Program-made: the position numbers and the translations under genes
Source: Sphingomonas hankookensis
GTDB taxonomy: Bacteria > Pseudomonadota > Alphaproteobacteria > Sphingomonadales > Sphingomonadaceae
Direction of reading: 5' to 3'
DNA length: 64,000 nt
NCBI RefSeq assembly: GCF_028551275.1
Contig: NZ_CP117025.1
Coordinates: 1,669,501-1,733,500, forward strand
Part shown: piece by piece, positions 7,643 through 16,331 of the stretch
Numbering within the stretch: position 1 is the stretch's first letter
Layout: each line of letters begins with the position of its first letter
The notes under the pieces: model-generated
What the model saw: the letters and a program-made list of their open reading frames with translations, nothing else
The model's database searches: none
What the model was told of the DNA's origin: nothing

Positions 7643-8290
7643 ATGGCCTGCAGCAGCTGCGCGTCGGGGAAGCCCGACCCCAACAACAGCCCGTCGTGGC
7701 GCCGCGCGCTCTGGATCGCGCTCGCCGTGAACGCGACCATGTTCGTCGCCGAGATGGCGGCGGGCGTCGCGGGCGGCTCGAAGGCGCTGCAGGCGGACGC
7801 GCTCGACTTCCTGGGCGACGCCGCGAACTATGCGATCAGCCTCGGGGTCGCGGGCATGGCGCTCGCCTGGCGAGCCCGCGCGGCCCTGCTGAAGGGCGGC
7901 ACACTGGCGCTGCTCGGCATGTACGTGTTCGCCACGACGGCCTGGGCGGTCGGGCACGGCGGCACGCCCGAGGCCGAGGTGATGGGCGTGGTCGGCGTGG
8001 CCGCCCTAGTCGCCAACGCCGCCGTCGCGATGATGCTCTACCGCTACCGGACGGGCGACGCGAACATGCGCTCCGTCTGGATCTGCTCGCGCAACGACGC
8101 CATCGGCAACGTCGCCGTCGTCCTCGCCGCCGCCGGCGTGTTCGGCACCGGCACTGCCTGGCCGGACCTGCTCGTCGCCGGGACCATGGCCACGCTCGGC
8201 ATCTCGGGCGGCGTCCAGATCATCCGGCAGGCGCGCGCCGAGCTGAGCCGCGAGCGTCGCGCCCAGATCCTACAGAGGGGAGCAGCATGA
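7643..8290 (+). CDS. Short CDF-type cation transporter
   Basis: A 215-residue inner-membrane protein of the cation diffusion facilitator type, which exchanges divalent metal for protons. It begins MACSSCASG with a CxxC pair. Helices with ALQADALDFLGDAANYA and later CSRNDAIGNVAVVLAA carry the paired Asp/Asn metal-site motifs of CDF helices 2 and 5. Usual members are about 300 residues with a cytosolic metallochaperone-like C-terminal domain; this one stops right after the last helices, so the domain is missing. ATG 7643 follows GAGG at 7634-7637. It is the first gene under the MerR-type promoter and overlaps the DUF3703 gene. Confidence 0.82.
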   Translation: MACSSCASGKPDPNNSPSWRRALWIALAVNATMFVAEMAAGVAGGSKALQADALDFLGDAANYAISLGVAGMALAWRARAALLKGGTLALLGMYVFATTAWAVGHGGTPEAEVMGVVGVAALVANAAVAMMLYRYRTGDANMRSVWICSRNDAIGNVAVVLAAAGVFGTGTAWPDLLVAGTMATLGISGGVQIIRQARAELSRERRAQILQRGAA

Positions 8291-8655
8291 TGACGGACCT
8301 CGTCAAGTCGAGACTGCGCGAACTCGTCGGGCTTGAACTCGAGCGACACGACGCCTCGGCCGCCATCGGCGACATCGGCGCCGCCTGGTGGGCGCTGGAA
8401 CGTGCCCACATCCTTTCGCAACCCGATCTTCCGCTGCACCTGCGGGTGCACTGGACCTTGCTCGGCTATGCCGTTCGCCAGCGCGACCTGCGCGAAGTCG
8501 CGGGCCAGACGCTGCGGCTGGCCCTGGCGCCGATCGGCTCGCTGACGGGTCGGATACCGGTCGGCAACACGGGCCGCTCCAACGTCAGCGCGTTCCAGCC
8601 CATGCCGATCCCCGCAGACCTGCGTGCCACGATCGAAGCGGAGCCGAAACCGTGA
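8287..8655 (+). CDS. DUF3703 family protein
   Basis: A 122-residue soluble protein that resembles DUF3703, a family often found in heavy-metal efflux operons. Conserved-looking segments are WWALERAHILSQPDLPLHLRVH, GQTLRLALAPIGSLTGRIPVGNTG and a C-terminal MPIPADLRATI. His and Trp content suggests a compact helical fold. Its ATG overlaps the end of the CDF gene, and the next gene's GTG overlaps its own TGA. The biochemical role of DUF3703 is not known to me; genetic linkage to zinc/cadmium transport is the only clue. Confidence 0.8.
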   Translation: MMTDLVKSRLRELVGLELERHDASAAIGDIGAAWWALERAHILSQPDLPLHLRVHWTLLGYAVRQRDLREVAGQTLRLALAPIGSLTGRIPVGNTGRSNVSAFQPMPIPADLRATIEAEPKP

Positions 8656-9038
8656 CCGCTCCGTCGCTGACACGCCGGTCAGACGATGCTATGCGGTCCC
8701 TCGTGTCACGCATGCTGCGCTTCCTGATCGGCCTCGCGCTCCTAGCCTCCATGGGGCTGGGCGTGGCCGCGCACGCGAACGAGCAGATGTGCATCCCGGG
8801 TGTCGAAGCGGCCGCGGTCGCCGGTCACGTCGATGGCGATGCCGACCAGGTGCCCGCCGATTCCGAGAAGGGCTACCCGCATCACCACGGTGGCTGCCAC
8901 GGCCACCACGTCGCCGCCCCGCTCGACCGGGTGGCGCACGCCGCCCCGCGAGCGAGCGCGGGCGAGCACATGGCCGGCGACAGCGCCGAACTCGCGATGG
9001 TCCAGGCCGACTCCACGCTGAGACCGCCGATCGCCTGA
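8652..9038 (+). CDS. Exported His-rich small protein in czc operon
   Basis: About 128 residues. A hydrophobic segment (MLRFLIGLALLASMGLGVAAHA) is a likely signal peptide. The mature part has a His cluster GYPHHHGGCHGHHVAAP and several Met/His residues. This suggests a periplasmic metal-binding protein of the kind that precedes czcC in other operons (CzcI-like position). GTG 8652 overlaps the preceding TGA and has GGAG upstream; ATG 8691 is an alternative start giving a cleaner signal peptide. No enzymatic motif is visible. Confidence 0.65.
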   Translation: MTAPSLTRRSDDAMRSLVSRMLRFLIGLALLASMGLGVAAHANEQMCIPGVEAAAVAGHVDGDADQVPADSEKGYPHHHGGCHGHHVAAPLDRVAHAAPRASAGEHMAGDSAELAMVQADSTLRPPIA

Positions 9039-9092
9039 CGTGCGCCGCGCCGCCGGAACCCGGCGGCCGTCATCCCACGTCAGGAGCAACAC

Positions 9093-10358
9093 ATGCATCG
9101 CATCATCGCGGCCGCGCTGGCCGCATCCGTCTGCGCATCGTCCGCGCAGGCGCAGACCAGTCCACCGGCAGCCGCGCAGGATGGGCTCACGCTTGAACAG
9201 GCGCTCGACCTCGCAGGCGCCAATGCGCCGGGGATCGGGGCAGCGGACGCCGGGGTCAGGGCCGCCGAGGCCCAGCGCCGCGTCGCCGGGCAGCGGCCCA
9301 ACCCCTCGGTCAACGTGGAGGTCGAGAACGTCGTCGGCACGGGCGCATACAGCGGCATCCGCGGCGCCGAGACGACCGTCGGCATGTCGCTGCCGCTGGA
9401 GCTCGGCGGCAAGCGCTCCGCGCGGATCGCAGTGGCGGACACGCAGACCGCCCGTGCCCGACTGGCGGTGGTGACGGCCCGTGCCGATCTCAGGCTCCGC
9501 GTCACCCAGGCCTACAACGAGGCGGTGGCGTCCGAACGCCGGCTGCTGATCGCGCGCGACCAGCGGCGCATCGCCACCGAGGGACTGAGGGCGGCGAACG
9601 TGCGCGTCCGCGCCGGCCGGGCCTCCCCACTGGAGGAGCAGCGCGCCGACGTCGCTCGCATCAACGCGGACACCGCGCTCGCCCAGGCCGAGCGGGCGGT
9701 GACACTCGCGCGCGCCAACCTGGCACGGCTGATCGTGCGCGACCCCGGCGCCCTCGATCTCGGCTGGTTCGACAGGGTCGCCGCCGGCCTCGGCCCGCGG
9801 CTTCCCATCAGTCCGGAAGGGACGCTTGCCCTGGCCGCGGCGGAGGCGGAGGTCGCGACCGCCAATGCGCAGGTGCGGTTGGCGCGCAGCCAGCGGGTCC
9901 CGGACCTCACGCTGAGCGCAGGTGCCCGCCGGCTGGAGGCCACCAACGACGTGGCGGCGGTATTCGGCGTCAGCGTGCCGATCCCGTTGTTCAACAACGG
10001 CCGCGCCGGCGTCGACGCCGCCCGCGCAGAACGGGACCAGGCCGAGGCGCTGCGGCGGGTCGCGCTGTTCGACGCGCAGCGGGCGATCGCCACGGCGGAG
10101 ACCGACCTCGCCAACGCGGAGGCGAACGCGCGAGCGGCAAACGGCCCGGCGCTCGCGGCGGCTCAGGAGGCCGCCCGCATCGCCCGCATCGGTTACCGCG
10201 AGGGCAAGTTCGGCCAGCTCGACCTGCTCGAGGCGGAGCGCACGCTCGCCCAGACCCGCTCGGCCGCCATCGACGCGCTCGCCGCCTATCACGACGCCGA
10301 GGCGCGCCTGGAGCGGCTCACCGCCCGCGCGCCAGCCAACACGGAAGTCCAGCCATGA
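9093..10358 (+). CDS. czcC: CzcC-like outer membrane efflux channel (TolC family)
   Basis: A 421-residue outer-membrane factor. A signal peptide (IIAAALAASVCASSAQAQ) is followed by two repeats of the TolC/OEP fold. These are alpha-helical coiled-coil regions rich in Ala, Arg, Glu and Gln, with EAQRRVAGQRPNPSVNVEVENV and later GKFGQLDLLEAERTLAQTR, the characteristic end of the second repeat. It would form the trimeric exit duct for the RND pump encoded by the next two genes. Its TGA overlaps the czcB start (ATGA). Length matches the CzcC/CusC/CnrC group. The metal range, Co/Zn/Cd or Ni, cannot be decided from this subunit. Confidence 0.92.
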   Translation: MHRIIAAALAASVCASSAQAQTSPPAAAQDGLTLEQALDLAGANAPGIGAADAGVRAAEAQRRVAGQRPNPSVNVEVENVVGTGAYSGIRGAETTVGMSLPLELGGKRSARIAVADTQTARARLAVVTARADLRLRVTQAYNEAVASERRLLIARDQRRIATEGLRAANVRVRAGRASPLEEQRADVARINADTALAQAERAVTLARANLARLIVRDPGALDLGWFDRVAAGLGPRLPISPEGTLALAAAEAEVATANAQVRLARSQRVPDLTLSAGARRLEATNDVAAVFGVSVPIPLFNNGRAGVDAARAERDQAEALRRVALFDAQRAIATAETDLANAEANARAANGPALAAAQEAARIARIGYREGKFGQLDLLEAERTLAQTRSAAIDALAAYHDAEARLERLTARAPANTEVQP

Positions 10359-11506
10359 AGAAGACCATCCTGCGGGCGCTCGTCCCCGCGACCCTAGCAC
10401 TGACGCTCGCCGGCTGCGGCGGCGGCACCGAAGCGCCGGCGGAGAACGCCGCCGGCGAGCACGCGGCCGAGGAAGGCCACGCCGAGGAGGGCGTGGTCAC
10501 GCTCACCCAGCAGCAGATCACCGACGCGGGCATCGAGGTCGTCCGGCCGACGGTCGGCGGCGTCGCCGGCGCCATCGAGGTGAGCGCCACGATCGAGGGC
10601 GATCCGCAGGGCGTGCAGGTCGCGTCCGCCGCGATCGGCGGGCGGCTCGTATCGCTGACCAGGAACCTTGGGCAATCCGTCGGACGCGGCGACGTGCTCG
10701 CCGTGATCGAGAGCCGCGAGGCGGCATCGCTGAAGGGCGAGATCGAGGCGGCGCGCGCCCGGGCGGCACTGGCACAGTCCAACCTCCGGCGCGAGCAGCG
10801 TCTGTTCGCCGAGCGCGTCTCGCCCGAGCAGGACCTGATTGCCGCCCGCACGGCGGCGACCGAGGCCAACATCGCGCTCCGCCTCGCGCAGCAGCAGCTC
10901 GCCGCAACCGGCGGCGGCGGAGGGGCGCTCAACCGCGTCACCGTGCGCTCGCCCATCTCCGGGCAGGTCATCGCCCGGTCGGCCACCCTCGGCCAGACCG
11001 TGGCGGCGGACGCGGAGCTGTTCCGCATCGCCAACCTGTCGAAGGTATCGGTCGCGATGTCGCTGCTGCCGGCGGATGCCGGGCGCGTGCAGCCCGGCGC
11101 GCAGGTCGAGGTCACAGGTCCCGGGCGTCGGCAGGCCGCACGGGTCACGTTCGTGTCGCCGGTCCTCGACGAGACCACCCGGCTGGTGCCGGTCATCGCC
11201 ACGCTCGACAACGGCGGCAACACCTGGCGCGTGGGCGAGACCGTCAACGCGTCCGTCATCGTGCCGGCAGGCGGCGACCGGACCGTCGCCGTGCCGTCGG
11301 CCGCCGTCCAGATGATCGAGGACAAGCCGCACGTCTTCGTGCGCACCGCGACCGGCTTCAAGGCGGTGCCGGTGACGCTCGGCCGTCGCAACGGCGGCCA
11401 GGTCATAGTCACGGCCGGTCTCAACGGTGACGAACGCATCGCGTCCACCAACTCCTTCACCCTCAAGGCCGAGCTCGGAAAGGGCGAGGCGAGCCATGAG
11501 GACTGA
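10355..11506 (+). CDS. czcB: CzcB-like periplasmic adaptor (membrane fusion protein)
   Basis: A 383-residue adaptor linking the RND pump to the outer channel. The N-terminus is a lipoprotein signal with lipobox LAGC (Cys near residue 21), then a His/Glu-rich stretch EHAAEEGHAEEG that may bind metal. A barrel-sandwich/lipoyl half GGRLVSLTRNLGQSVGRGDVLAVIES, a helical hairpin rich in Ala, Arg and Glu (residues about 125-180), the second lipoyl half VRSPISGQVIARSATLGQTV and beta-barrel regions follow. That is the usual HlyD/MFP order. It overlaps czcC by 4 bases and lies 3 bases before czcA. Confidence 0.92.
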   Translation: MKKTILRALVPATLALTLAGCGGGTEAPAENAAGEHAAEEGHAEEGVVTLTQQQITDAGIEVVRPTVGGVAGAIEVSATIEGDPQGVQVASAAIGGRLVSLTRNLGQSVGRGDVLAVIESREAASLKGEIEAARARAALAQSNLRREQRLFAERVSPEQDLIAARTAATEANIALRLAQQQLAATGGGGGALNRVTVRSPISGQVIARSATLGQTVAADAELFRIANLSKVSVAMSLLPADAGRVQPGAQVEVTGPGRRQAARVTFVSPVLDETTRLVPVIATLDNGGNTWRVGETVNASVIVPAGGDRTVAVPSAAVQMIEDKPHVFVRTATGFKAVPVTLGRRNGGQVIVTAGLNGDERIASTNSFTLKAELGKGEASHED

Positions 11507-11509
11507 GCC

Positions 11510-14500
11510 ATGATCGCCCGCATCGTCACCTTCTCGGTGGAGCGGCGCTGGTTCGTCCTGCTGCTCACCGCCGTCGCCGCCATCGCCGGCATGCTCGCGC
11601 TCCAGCGGCTGCCGATCGATGCCGTCCCCGACATCACCAACAACCAGGTCCAGATCAACGTCGTCGCACCAGCGCTCTCACCCGACCAGGTCGAGAAGCA
11701 GGTCGCCTTCACGGTAGAGACCGCGCTCGCGGGCATCCCCGGCCTCGAATACACCCGCTCGCTCAGCCGCAACGGGTTCGCCCAGATCACGGCGGTGTTC
11801 GACGAGGGCACCGACATCTACTTCGCGCGCCAGCAGGTGTCCGAGCGCCTGCGCACGGCCGAGGAGGACCTGCCAGAGGGCGTGAACCCCGAGATGGGCC
11901 CGATCGCCACCGGCCTCGGCGACATCTTCATGTGGACCGTCGAATACCGCGAGCTCGACAAGGTCAACCACAAGAGCGGCGAGCCCGGGCTGCAGCCCGA
12001 CGGCAGCTACATCAGCCCCGAGGGCGACCATCTCGTCAGCGAGGCTGACAAGGCGACCTACCTCCGCACCGTGCAGGACTGGATCGTCGCGCCGCAGCTG
12101 AAGGGCACCGCCGGCCTGGCCGGCATCGACTCACTGGGCGGCTACACCAAGGAATATCTGGTCGTCCCCGACGTGCAGCGCATGGCGGCGATGAAGATCA
12201 CGCTGCAGGACCTCGCCACCGCACTCGAGCGCAACAACACCAGCGCCGGCGCGGGCGTCGTCAACCGCAACGGCGAGGGCCTGTCGGTGCGCGCCGACGG
12301 CCGCGTCCGCACGGCCGACGAACTGGCTCGGACGGTGATCGCCACGCGCGAAGGCGTGGCCATCGTGCTGAGCCAGGTGGCGGAGGTCAGGACCGGTCAG
12401 GGCCTGCGCATGGGCTCCGCGTCCGAGAACGGCCGCGAGGTGGTCGTCGGCACCGCCGTCATGCGGATCGGCGAGAACAGCCGCACCGTCTCGACGGGCG
12501 TGTCGGAGCGCCTGGAGGAGATCGGGCCGTCGCTGCCCGTCGACGTGGTGGTCAAGCCGGTGCTCAACCGCACCGACCTCGTCAACTCGACCATATCGAC
12601 CGTGGCGCGCAACCTCGCCGAGGGCGCGCTGCTCGTCATCGTCGTGCTGTTCGCGCTGCTGGGCAACTTCCGCGCGGCGCTCATCGCCGCGATGGTGATC
12701 CCCATCACCATGCTGCTGACCAGCATCGGCATGCTGCAGGCGGGCGTGTCCGCCAACCTGATGAGCCTCGGCGCGCTCGACTTCGGCCTGATCGTCGACG
12801 GGGCGGTGATCATCGTGGAGAACTCGCTGCGGCGGCTGGGCGAGGCGCAGCATGGACGCGGCGACGCGTTGCCGCTGAAGGAACGGCTCGCCATCGTCGC
12901 GGCGTCGGCGCGCGAGATGATCCGCCCGTCCGTCTACGGCCAGGCGATCATCATCCTCGTCTACGCGCCGCTGCTCACCTTCACGGGCGTCGAGGGCAAG
13001 ATGTTCGAACCCATGGCGCTGACAGTGATCATCGCGCTGGTCTTCGCGTTCGTCCTGTCGCTGACCTTCGTGCCCGCGGCGATCGCGATTTGGCTGAGCA
13101 AGCGGGTGGAGGAAAAGGAGGGGCGGATCATATCCGCGCTCCGCCGGCGCTACGAGCCGGGCCTCGACACCGCGCTGCGCCGCCCGAACGCCACGCTCGG
13201 CATCGCCCTCGGCGCGCTCGCGCTGTCGGCCGTCGCCTTCACGACGCTCGGACAGGAGTTCCTGCCGCAGCTCGACGAGGGCAACGTGCTGGTCCAGGCG
13301 ATCCGGATCCCCGGCACGTCGGTCGACCAGAGCCAGGCGATGCAGGCGCAGGTCGAGAAGGCGATCGCCAAGGAGCCCGAGGTCCAGTTCGCGTTTTCGC
13401 GGACCGGCACGTCGGAGATCGCCTCCGACCCGATGCCTGCGAACATCACCGACACCTTCGTGATCCTGAAGCCGAGGGAACAATGGCCCGACCCGAACCT
13501 CGGCAAGGCCGAGTTCGTCGAGCGGCTGGAAAGGCGACTCTCGACCCTCCCGGGCAACAACTACGAGATCACCCAGCCCATCCAGATGCGCTTCAACGAG
13601 CTGATCGCGGGCGTGCGCGGGGACGTCGCGGTGAAGGTGTTCGGCGACGACTTCGCCCAGATGAACGCGACGGCGGAGGCGATCGCCGGCGTGCTGCGCC
13701 GGACGCAGGGCGCGACCGACGTGCGGGTCGAGCAGACCGAGGGGCTGCCGATGCTGGACATCCGGCCGAACCGCACCGCGATGTCGCGGGTCGGGGTGAC
13801 CGCGGGCGACGTGCAGGACACGGTCGCCGCCGCGATCGGCGGGCGCGAGGCCGGCATGATCTTCGAGGGCGACCGGCGGTTCCCGGTCGTGATCCGCCTG
13901 CCGGAGTCGGCACGCTCCGATCTCACCGCCATCGCGCAGGTACCCGTGCCAACGGCCGAGGGCGGGTTCGTCCCGCTCTCGACCGTCGCGAACATCGAGA
14001 TCATCGACGGCCCGAACCAGATCAGCCGCGAGAACGGCAAGCGCCGCGTCGTCGTGCAGGCGAACGTGCGCGGCCGCGATGTCGCGGGCGTCGTGGCGGA
14101 CGCGCAGGCGGCGATCGGCGCCCGGGTGAAGATGCCGCCAGGCACCTACCTCGAATGGGGCGGCCAGTTCGAGAACCTGGCCTCGGCGCGTGACCGGCTG
14201 ATGGTCGTGGTGCCGATCTGCTTCGCGGTCATTATGCTGCTGCTCTACGGGGCGCTTGGCTCGGTCCGCGACGCGCTGATCGTCTTCACCGGCGTGCCGC
14301 TGGCCCTGGTCGGGGGCATCCTCGCGCTGCTGCTAAGGGGCATGCCATTCTCGATCTCGGCCGCCGTCGGGTTCATCGCGCTGTCCGGGGTCGCGGTGCT
14401 CAACGGACTGGTGATGCTGTCCGCGATCCAGGACCTGCTGGCGCGAGGCCTCGACCGCGCGGCAGCCGCCCGCGAGGGCGCGCTGGCAAGGCTGCGGCCG

Positions 14501-14740
14501 GTCGCGATGACGGCGCTCGTCGCCTCGCTCGGCTTCGTGCCGATGGCGCTCGGGCACGGGGCCGGTGCCGAGGTGCAGAAGCCGCTGGCGACGGTGGTCA
14601 TCGGCGGACTGATCTCGGCCACGCTGCTGACGCTGTTCGTCCTGCCGACGCTCTACGCCCGCTTCGGCCAGCGGCGGATCGAGGCGAGCGCGACGGACGC
14701 AACCACCGACATCGAAGGAGTGCAGACGCATGGCGCATGA
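11510..14740 (+). CDS. czcA: CzcA-family heavy-metal RND efflux pump
   Basis: A 1076-residue proton-driven inner-membrane pump of the HME-RND family. The N-terminus reads VERRWFVLLLTAVAAIAGMLALQRLPIDAVPDITNNQVQ (shown in parts), standard for CzcA/CusA. Helix 4 contains GALDFGLIVDGAVIIVEN, the DFGxxxDGA signature whose Asp residues carry protons and place the pump with divalent-cation (Zn/Co/Cd/Ni) CzcA-type transporters. Twelve membrane helices and two large periplasmic loops are evident. Length is normal (about 1040-1080). It ends inside the start of the next CDF gene (11-base overlap). With CzcC and CzcB it would export metal across both membranes. Confidence 0.94.
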   Translation: MIARIVTFSVERRWFVLLLTAVAAIAGMLALQRLPIDAVPDITNNQVQINVVAPALSPDQVEKQVAFTVETALAGIPGLEYTRSLSRNGFAQITAVFDEGTDIYFARQQVSERLRTAEEDLPEGVNPEMGPIATGLGDIFMWTVEYRELDKVNHKSGEPGLQPDGSYISPEGDHLVSEADKATYLRTVQDWIVAPQLKGTAGLAGIDSLGGYTKEYLVVPDVQRMAAMKITLQDLATALERNNTSAGAGVVNRNGEGLSVRADGRVRTADELARTVIATREGVAIVLSQVAEVRTGQGLRMGSASENGREVVVGTAVMRIGENSRTVSTGVSERLEEIGPSLPVDVVVKPVLNRTDLVNSTISTVARNLAEGALLVIVVLFALLGNFRAALIAAMVIPITMLLTSIGMLQAGVSANLMSLGALDFGLIVDGAVIIVENSLRRLGEAQHGRGDALPLKERLAIVAASAREMIRPSVYGQAIIILVYAPLLTFTGVEGKMFEPMALTVIIALVFAFVLSLTFVPAAIAIWLSKRVEEKEGRIISALRRRYEPGLDTALRRPNATLGIALGALALSAVAFTTLGQEFLPQLDEGNVLVQAIRIPGTSVDQSQAMQAQVEKAIAKEPEVQFAFSRTGTSEIASDPMPANITDTFVILKPREQWPDPNLGKAEFVERLERRLSTLPGNNYEITQPIQMRFNELIAGVRGDVAVKVFGDDFAQMNATAEAIAGVLRRTQGATDVRVEQTEGLPMLDIRPNRTAMSRVGVTAGDVQDTVAAAIGGREAGMIFEGDRRFPVVIRLPESARSDLTAIAQVPVPTAEGGFVPLSTVANIEIIDGPNQISRENGKRRVVVQANVRGRDVAGVVADAQAAIGARVKMPPGTYLEWGGQFENLASARDRLMVVVPICFAVIMLLLYGALGSVRDALIVFTGVPLALVGGILALLLRGMPFSISAAVGFIALSGVAVLNGLVMLSAIQDLLARGLDRAAAAREGALARLRPVAMTALVASLGFVPMALGHGAGAEVQKPLATVVIGGLISATLLTLFVLPTLYARFGQRRIEASATDATTDIEGVQTHGA

Positions 14741-15647
14741 TCACGGATCAGGCGGTCATTCCCACGACCACACCGCGGGCGCGAACGCGAAGATGCTCGG
14801 CTGGGCGCTCGCGCTCACGTCCACCTACCTAGTGGCCGAGGTCGTCGGCGGCTTCGTGTTCAACAGCCTCGCACTGCTGTCGGACGCCGCCCACATGCTC
14901 ACCGACGTCGCCGCGCTGGTGATCGCGCTGATGGCCATCCGGATCGGGCAGCGCCCGCCGGACGACCGCCGCACCTTCGGCTACCGGCGCTTCGAGATCC
15001 TGGCCGCCGCGTTCAACGCGATCCTGCTGTTCGGCATCGCGATCTACGTCTTCGTCGAGGCAATCCAGCGGTTCACCGATCCCGAGCCGGTGCAATCTTG
15101 GAGCATGCTGATCGTCGCGGCGATCGGCCTCGTCGTGAACCTGGTCTCGATGCGCCTGCTCACCGCGGGCAAGGAAGGCAGCTTCAACGTCAAGGGCGCC
15201 TATCTCGAGGTGTGGGCGGACATGATCGGGTCGGTCAGCGTCATCATCGGCGCGCTCGCCATCAAGTTCACCGGCTGGACCTGGATCGACCCGATCGTCG
15301 CCGTGGCGATCGGCCTGTGGGTGCTGCCACGGACCTGGGTCCTGCTGCGCGACACGACGAACGTCCTGCTCGAGGGCGTGCCTTCGGGCCTGCGGCTGGT
15401 CGAGGTGCGGGCGGCGGTCTCTGCCGTCCCCGGCGTCGCCGGCCTCCACGACCTCCACGTCTGGTCGATGTCGAACGACGACGTCAGCTGCACCATGCAT
15501 GTCACCTTGGCGCCGGGCGCCGATGCCGACACCGTCCGCAAGGCCGTCACCGAGCTGATCGACGAGCGGTTCGGCATCGAGCACGCGACGATCCAGACCG
15601 AGGGACCGGGCGAGGCGTGCGAGGAGAGCGAGCATCTCCACGACTGA
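14730..15647 (+). CDS. czcD: CzcD-like cation diffusion facilitator
   Basis: A 305-residue inner-membrane metal/proton antiporter. The N-terminus is His-rich (DHGSGGHSHDHT). Helix 2 has ALLSDAAHMLTDVAAL, the HxxxD zinc/cadmium site, and helix 5 has VWADMIGSVSVIIGA with the DxxxS variant. The C-terminal cytosolic domain with DLHVWSMSNDDVSCTMHVTL follows, so unlike the first CDF gene at 7643 this is a complete protein. It overlaps czcA by 11 bases and closes the operon. Known CzcD proteins lower cytosolic Zn, Co and Cd and modulate czc expression. Confidence 0.9.
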   Translation: MAHDHGSGGHSHDHTAGANAKMLGWALALTSTYLVAEVVGGFVFNSLALLSDAAHMLTDVAALVIALMAIRIGQRPPDDRRTFGYRRFEILAAAFNAILLFGIAIYVFVEAIQRFTDPEPVQSWSMLIVAAIGLVVNLVSMRLLTAGKEGSFNVKGAYLEVWADMIGSVSVIIGALAIKFTGWTWIDPIVAVAIGLWVLPRTWVLLRDTTNVLLEGVPSGLRLVEVRAAVSAVPGVAGLHDLHVWSMSNDDVSCTMHVTLAPGADADTVRKAVTELIDERFGIEHATIQTEGPGEACEESEHLHD

Positions 15648-15648
15648 T

Positions 15649-15864
15649 GACGAGAAGCCGCCGGCGGCGCGGCGGGCGCCGCGCCGATGGACGGACGAGG
15701 ACGACGCCGAACTCCGCGTCCGACTCGAGGCGCGCCAGCAGACGGCGCAGATCGCCCGGGAGATGGGAAGGACGATCGACGGGCTTCGTGGCCGGGCGCA
15801 GGTGCTGGGACTGACCCTCACGCCGTCGCAGCGGCCGTGGCGGTCGTTTCCGCGGCGCGGGTGA
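15649..15864 (+). pseudogene. SANT/Myb-like small DNA-binding ORF without a normal start
   Basis: This frame reads PRRWTDEDDAELRVRLEAR, QQTAQIAREMGRT and IDGLRGRAQVLGL, which is the tryptophan/helix pattern of a SANT/Myb-like or GcrA-like helix-turn-helix domain of about 45 residues. It ends in TGA 15862-15864, one base before the convergent merR-like gene. No ATG, GTG or TTG in frame precedes the domain back to a stop at 15556. An ATG at 15647 that overlaps the czcD stop is in another frame. A one- or two-base indel in the GC-rich run 15655-15685 would join them. It is either a frameshifted gene, a sequencing error or a rare-start gene. Confidence 0.45.
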
Positions 15865-16257
15865 TCAGGGCTCGAAGGCGGTGATGATGGGGCAGGCCCC
15901 TGCCGACCCGCTGCCACACGCGTCGGCCAGCCGAACGAGCGCCGACCGCGCGTCCTGCAGCTCTGCGATCCTCGCATCCAGCGCCGCCACGCGCGACCTC
16001 GCCAGCTCGCGCGCCCGCACGCGGTCATCGACGGCGTCCAGCTCGAGCAGTTCGCCGATCTCGTCCAGCGTGAACCCAGCACCCTGCGCCGACCGGATGA
16101 AGCGCAGACGACGGACGTCGGGCTCGCCGTAGCTGCGGAACCCGCTGCCGCCCGGCCGCTTGGGTTCGCTGAGCAAACCCCGGCGCTGATAGTAACGCAC
16201 CGTCTCGACGCCCACCCCGCCAGCCTCCGCCAATCGTGCGATCGTCATCCTCGACAT
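15865..16257 (-). CDS. MerR-family regulator, two-cysteine type
   Basis: A 130-residue regulator with MerR helix-turn-helix TIARLAEAGGVGVETVRYYQRRGLL, a wing RPGGSGFRSYGEPDVRRLRFI and a dimer helix. The C-terminal ACGSGSAGACPIITAFEP places cysteines at 114 and 122, as in mercury MerR. The first mercury-binding cysteine of MerR (near position 80) is absent; the segment reads LELDAVDDRVR. It may therefore bind a metal differently or sense another ion. It is divergent from the glutaredoxin-MauE fusion gene, with a MerR-type operator between them. ATG 16257 was used; ATG 16248 is an alternative. Confidence 0.85.
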   Translation of the reverse strand: MSRMTIARLAEAGGVGVETVRYYQRRGLLSEPKRPGGSGFRSYGEPDVRRLRFIRSAQGAGFTLDEIGELLELDAVDDRVRARELARSRVAALDARIAELQDARSALVRLADACGSGSAGACPIITAFEP

Positions 16258-16263
16258 GGGCTA

Positions 16264-16295
16264 TTGACTCCGGACCATACTACGGACCCTATATG
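16264..16295 (+). promoter_or_regulatory. MerR-type operator/promoter for glutaredoxin-MauE gene
   Basis: TTGACT (16264-16269) and CTATAT (16289-16294) are separated by 19 bases. Between them CGGACCATACTACGGACC forms a dyad: GGACC/ATACTAC with GTCCG on the opposite side. The layout is that of promoters untwisted by MerR proteins. The divergent regulator starts 7 bases to its left. Confidence 0.8.
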
Positions 16296-16331
16296 GGCCG
16301 GGTGCAGTTGAACAGCAAACCGGAGCGCCCC

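Noticed and set aside
12131..13483. Long minus-strand ORF opposite czcA
   Set aside because: Its His/Arg/Asp-rich low-complexity sequence is the complement of the well-supported RND pump gene; no start signal or motif.
15687..15884. 65-codon ORF after czcD
   Set aside because: Out of frame with the SANT-like domain and overlaps the merR-like gene end; composition is shadow-like.
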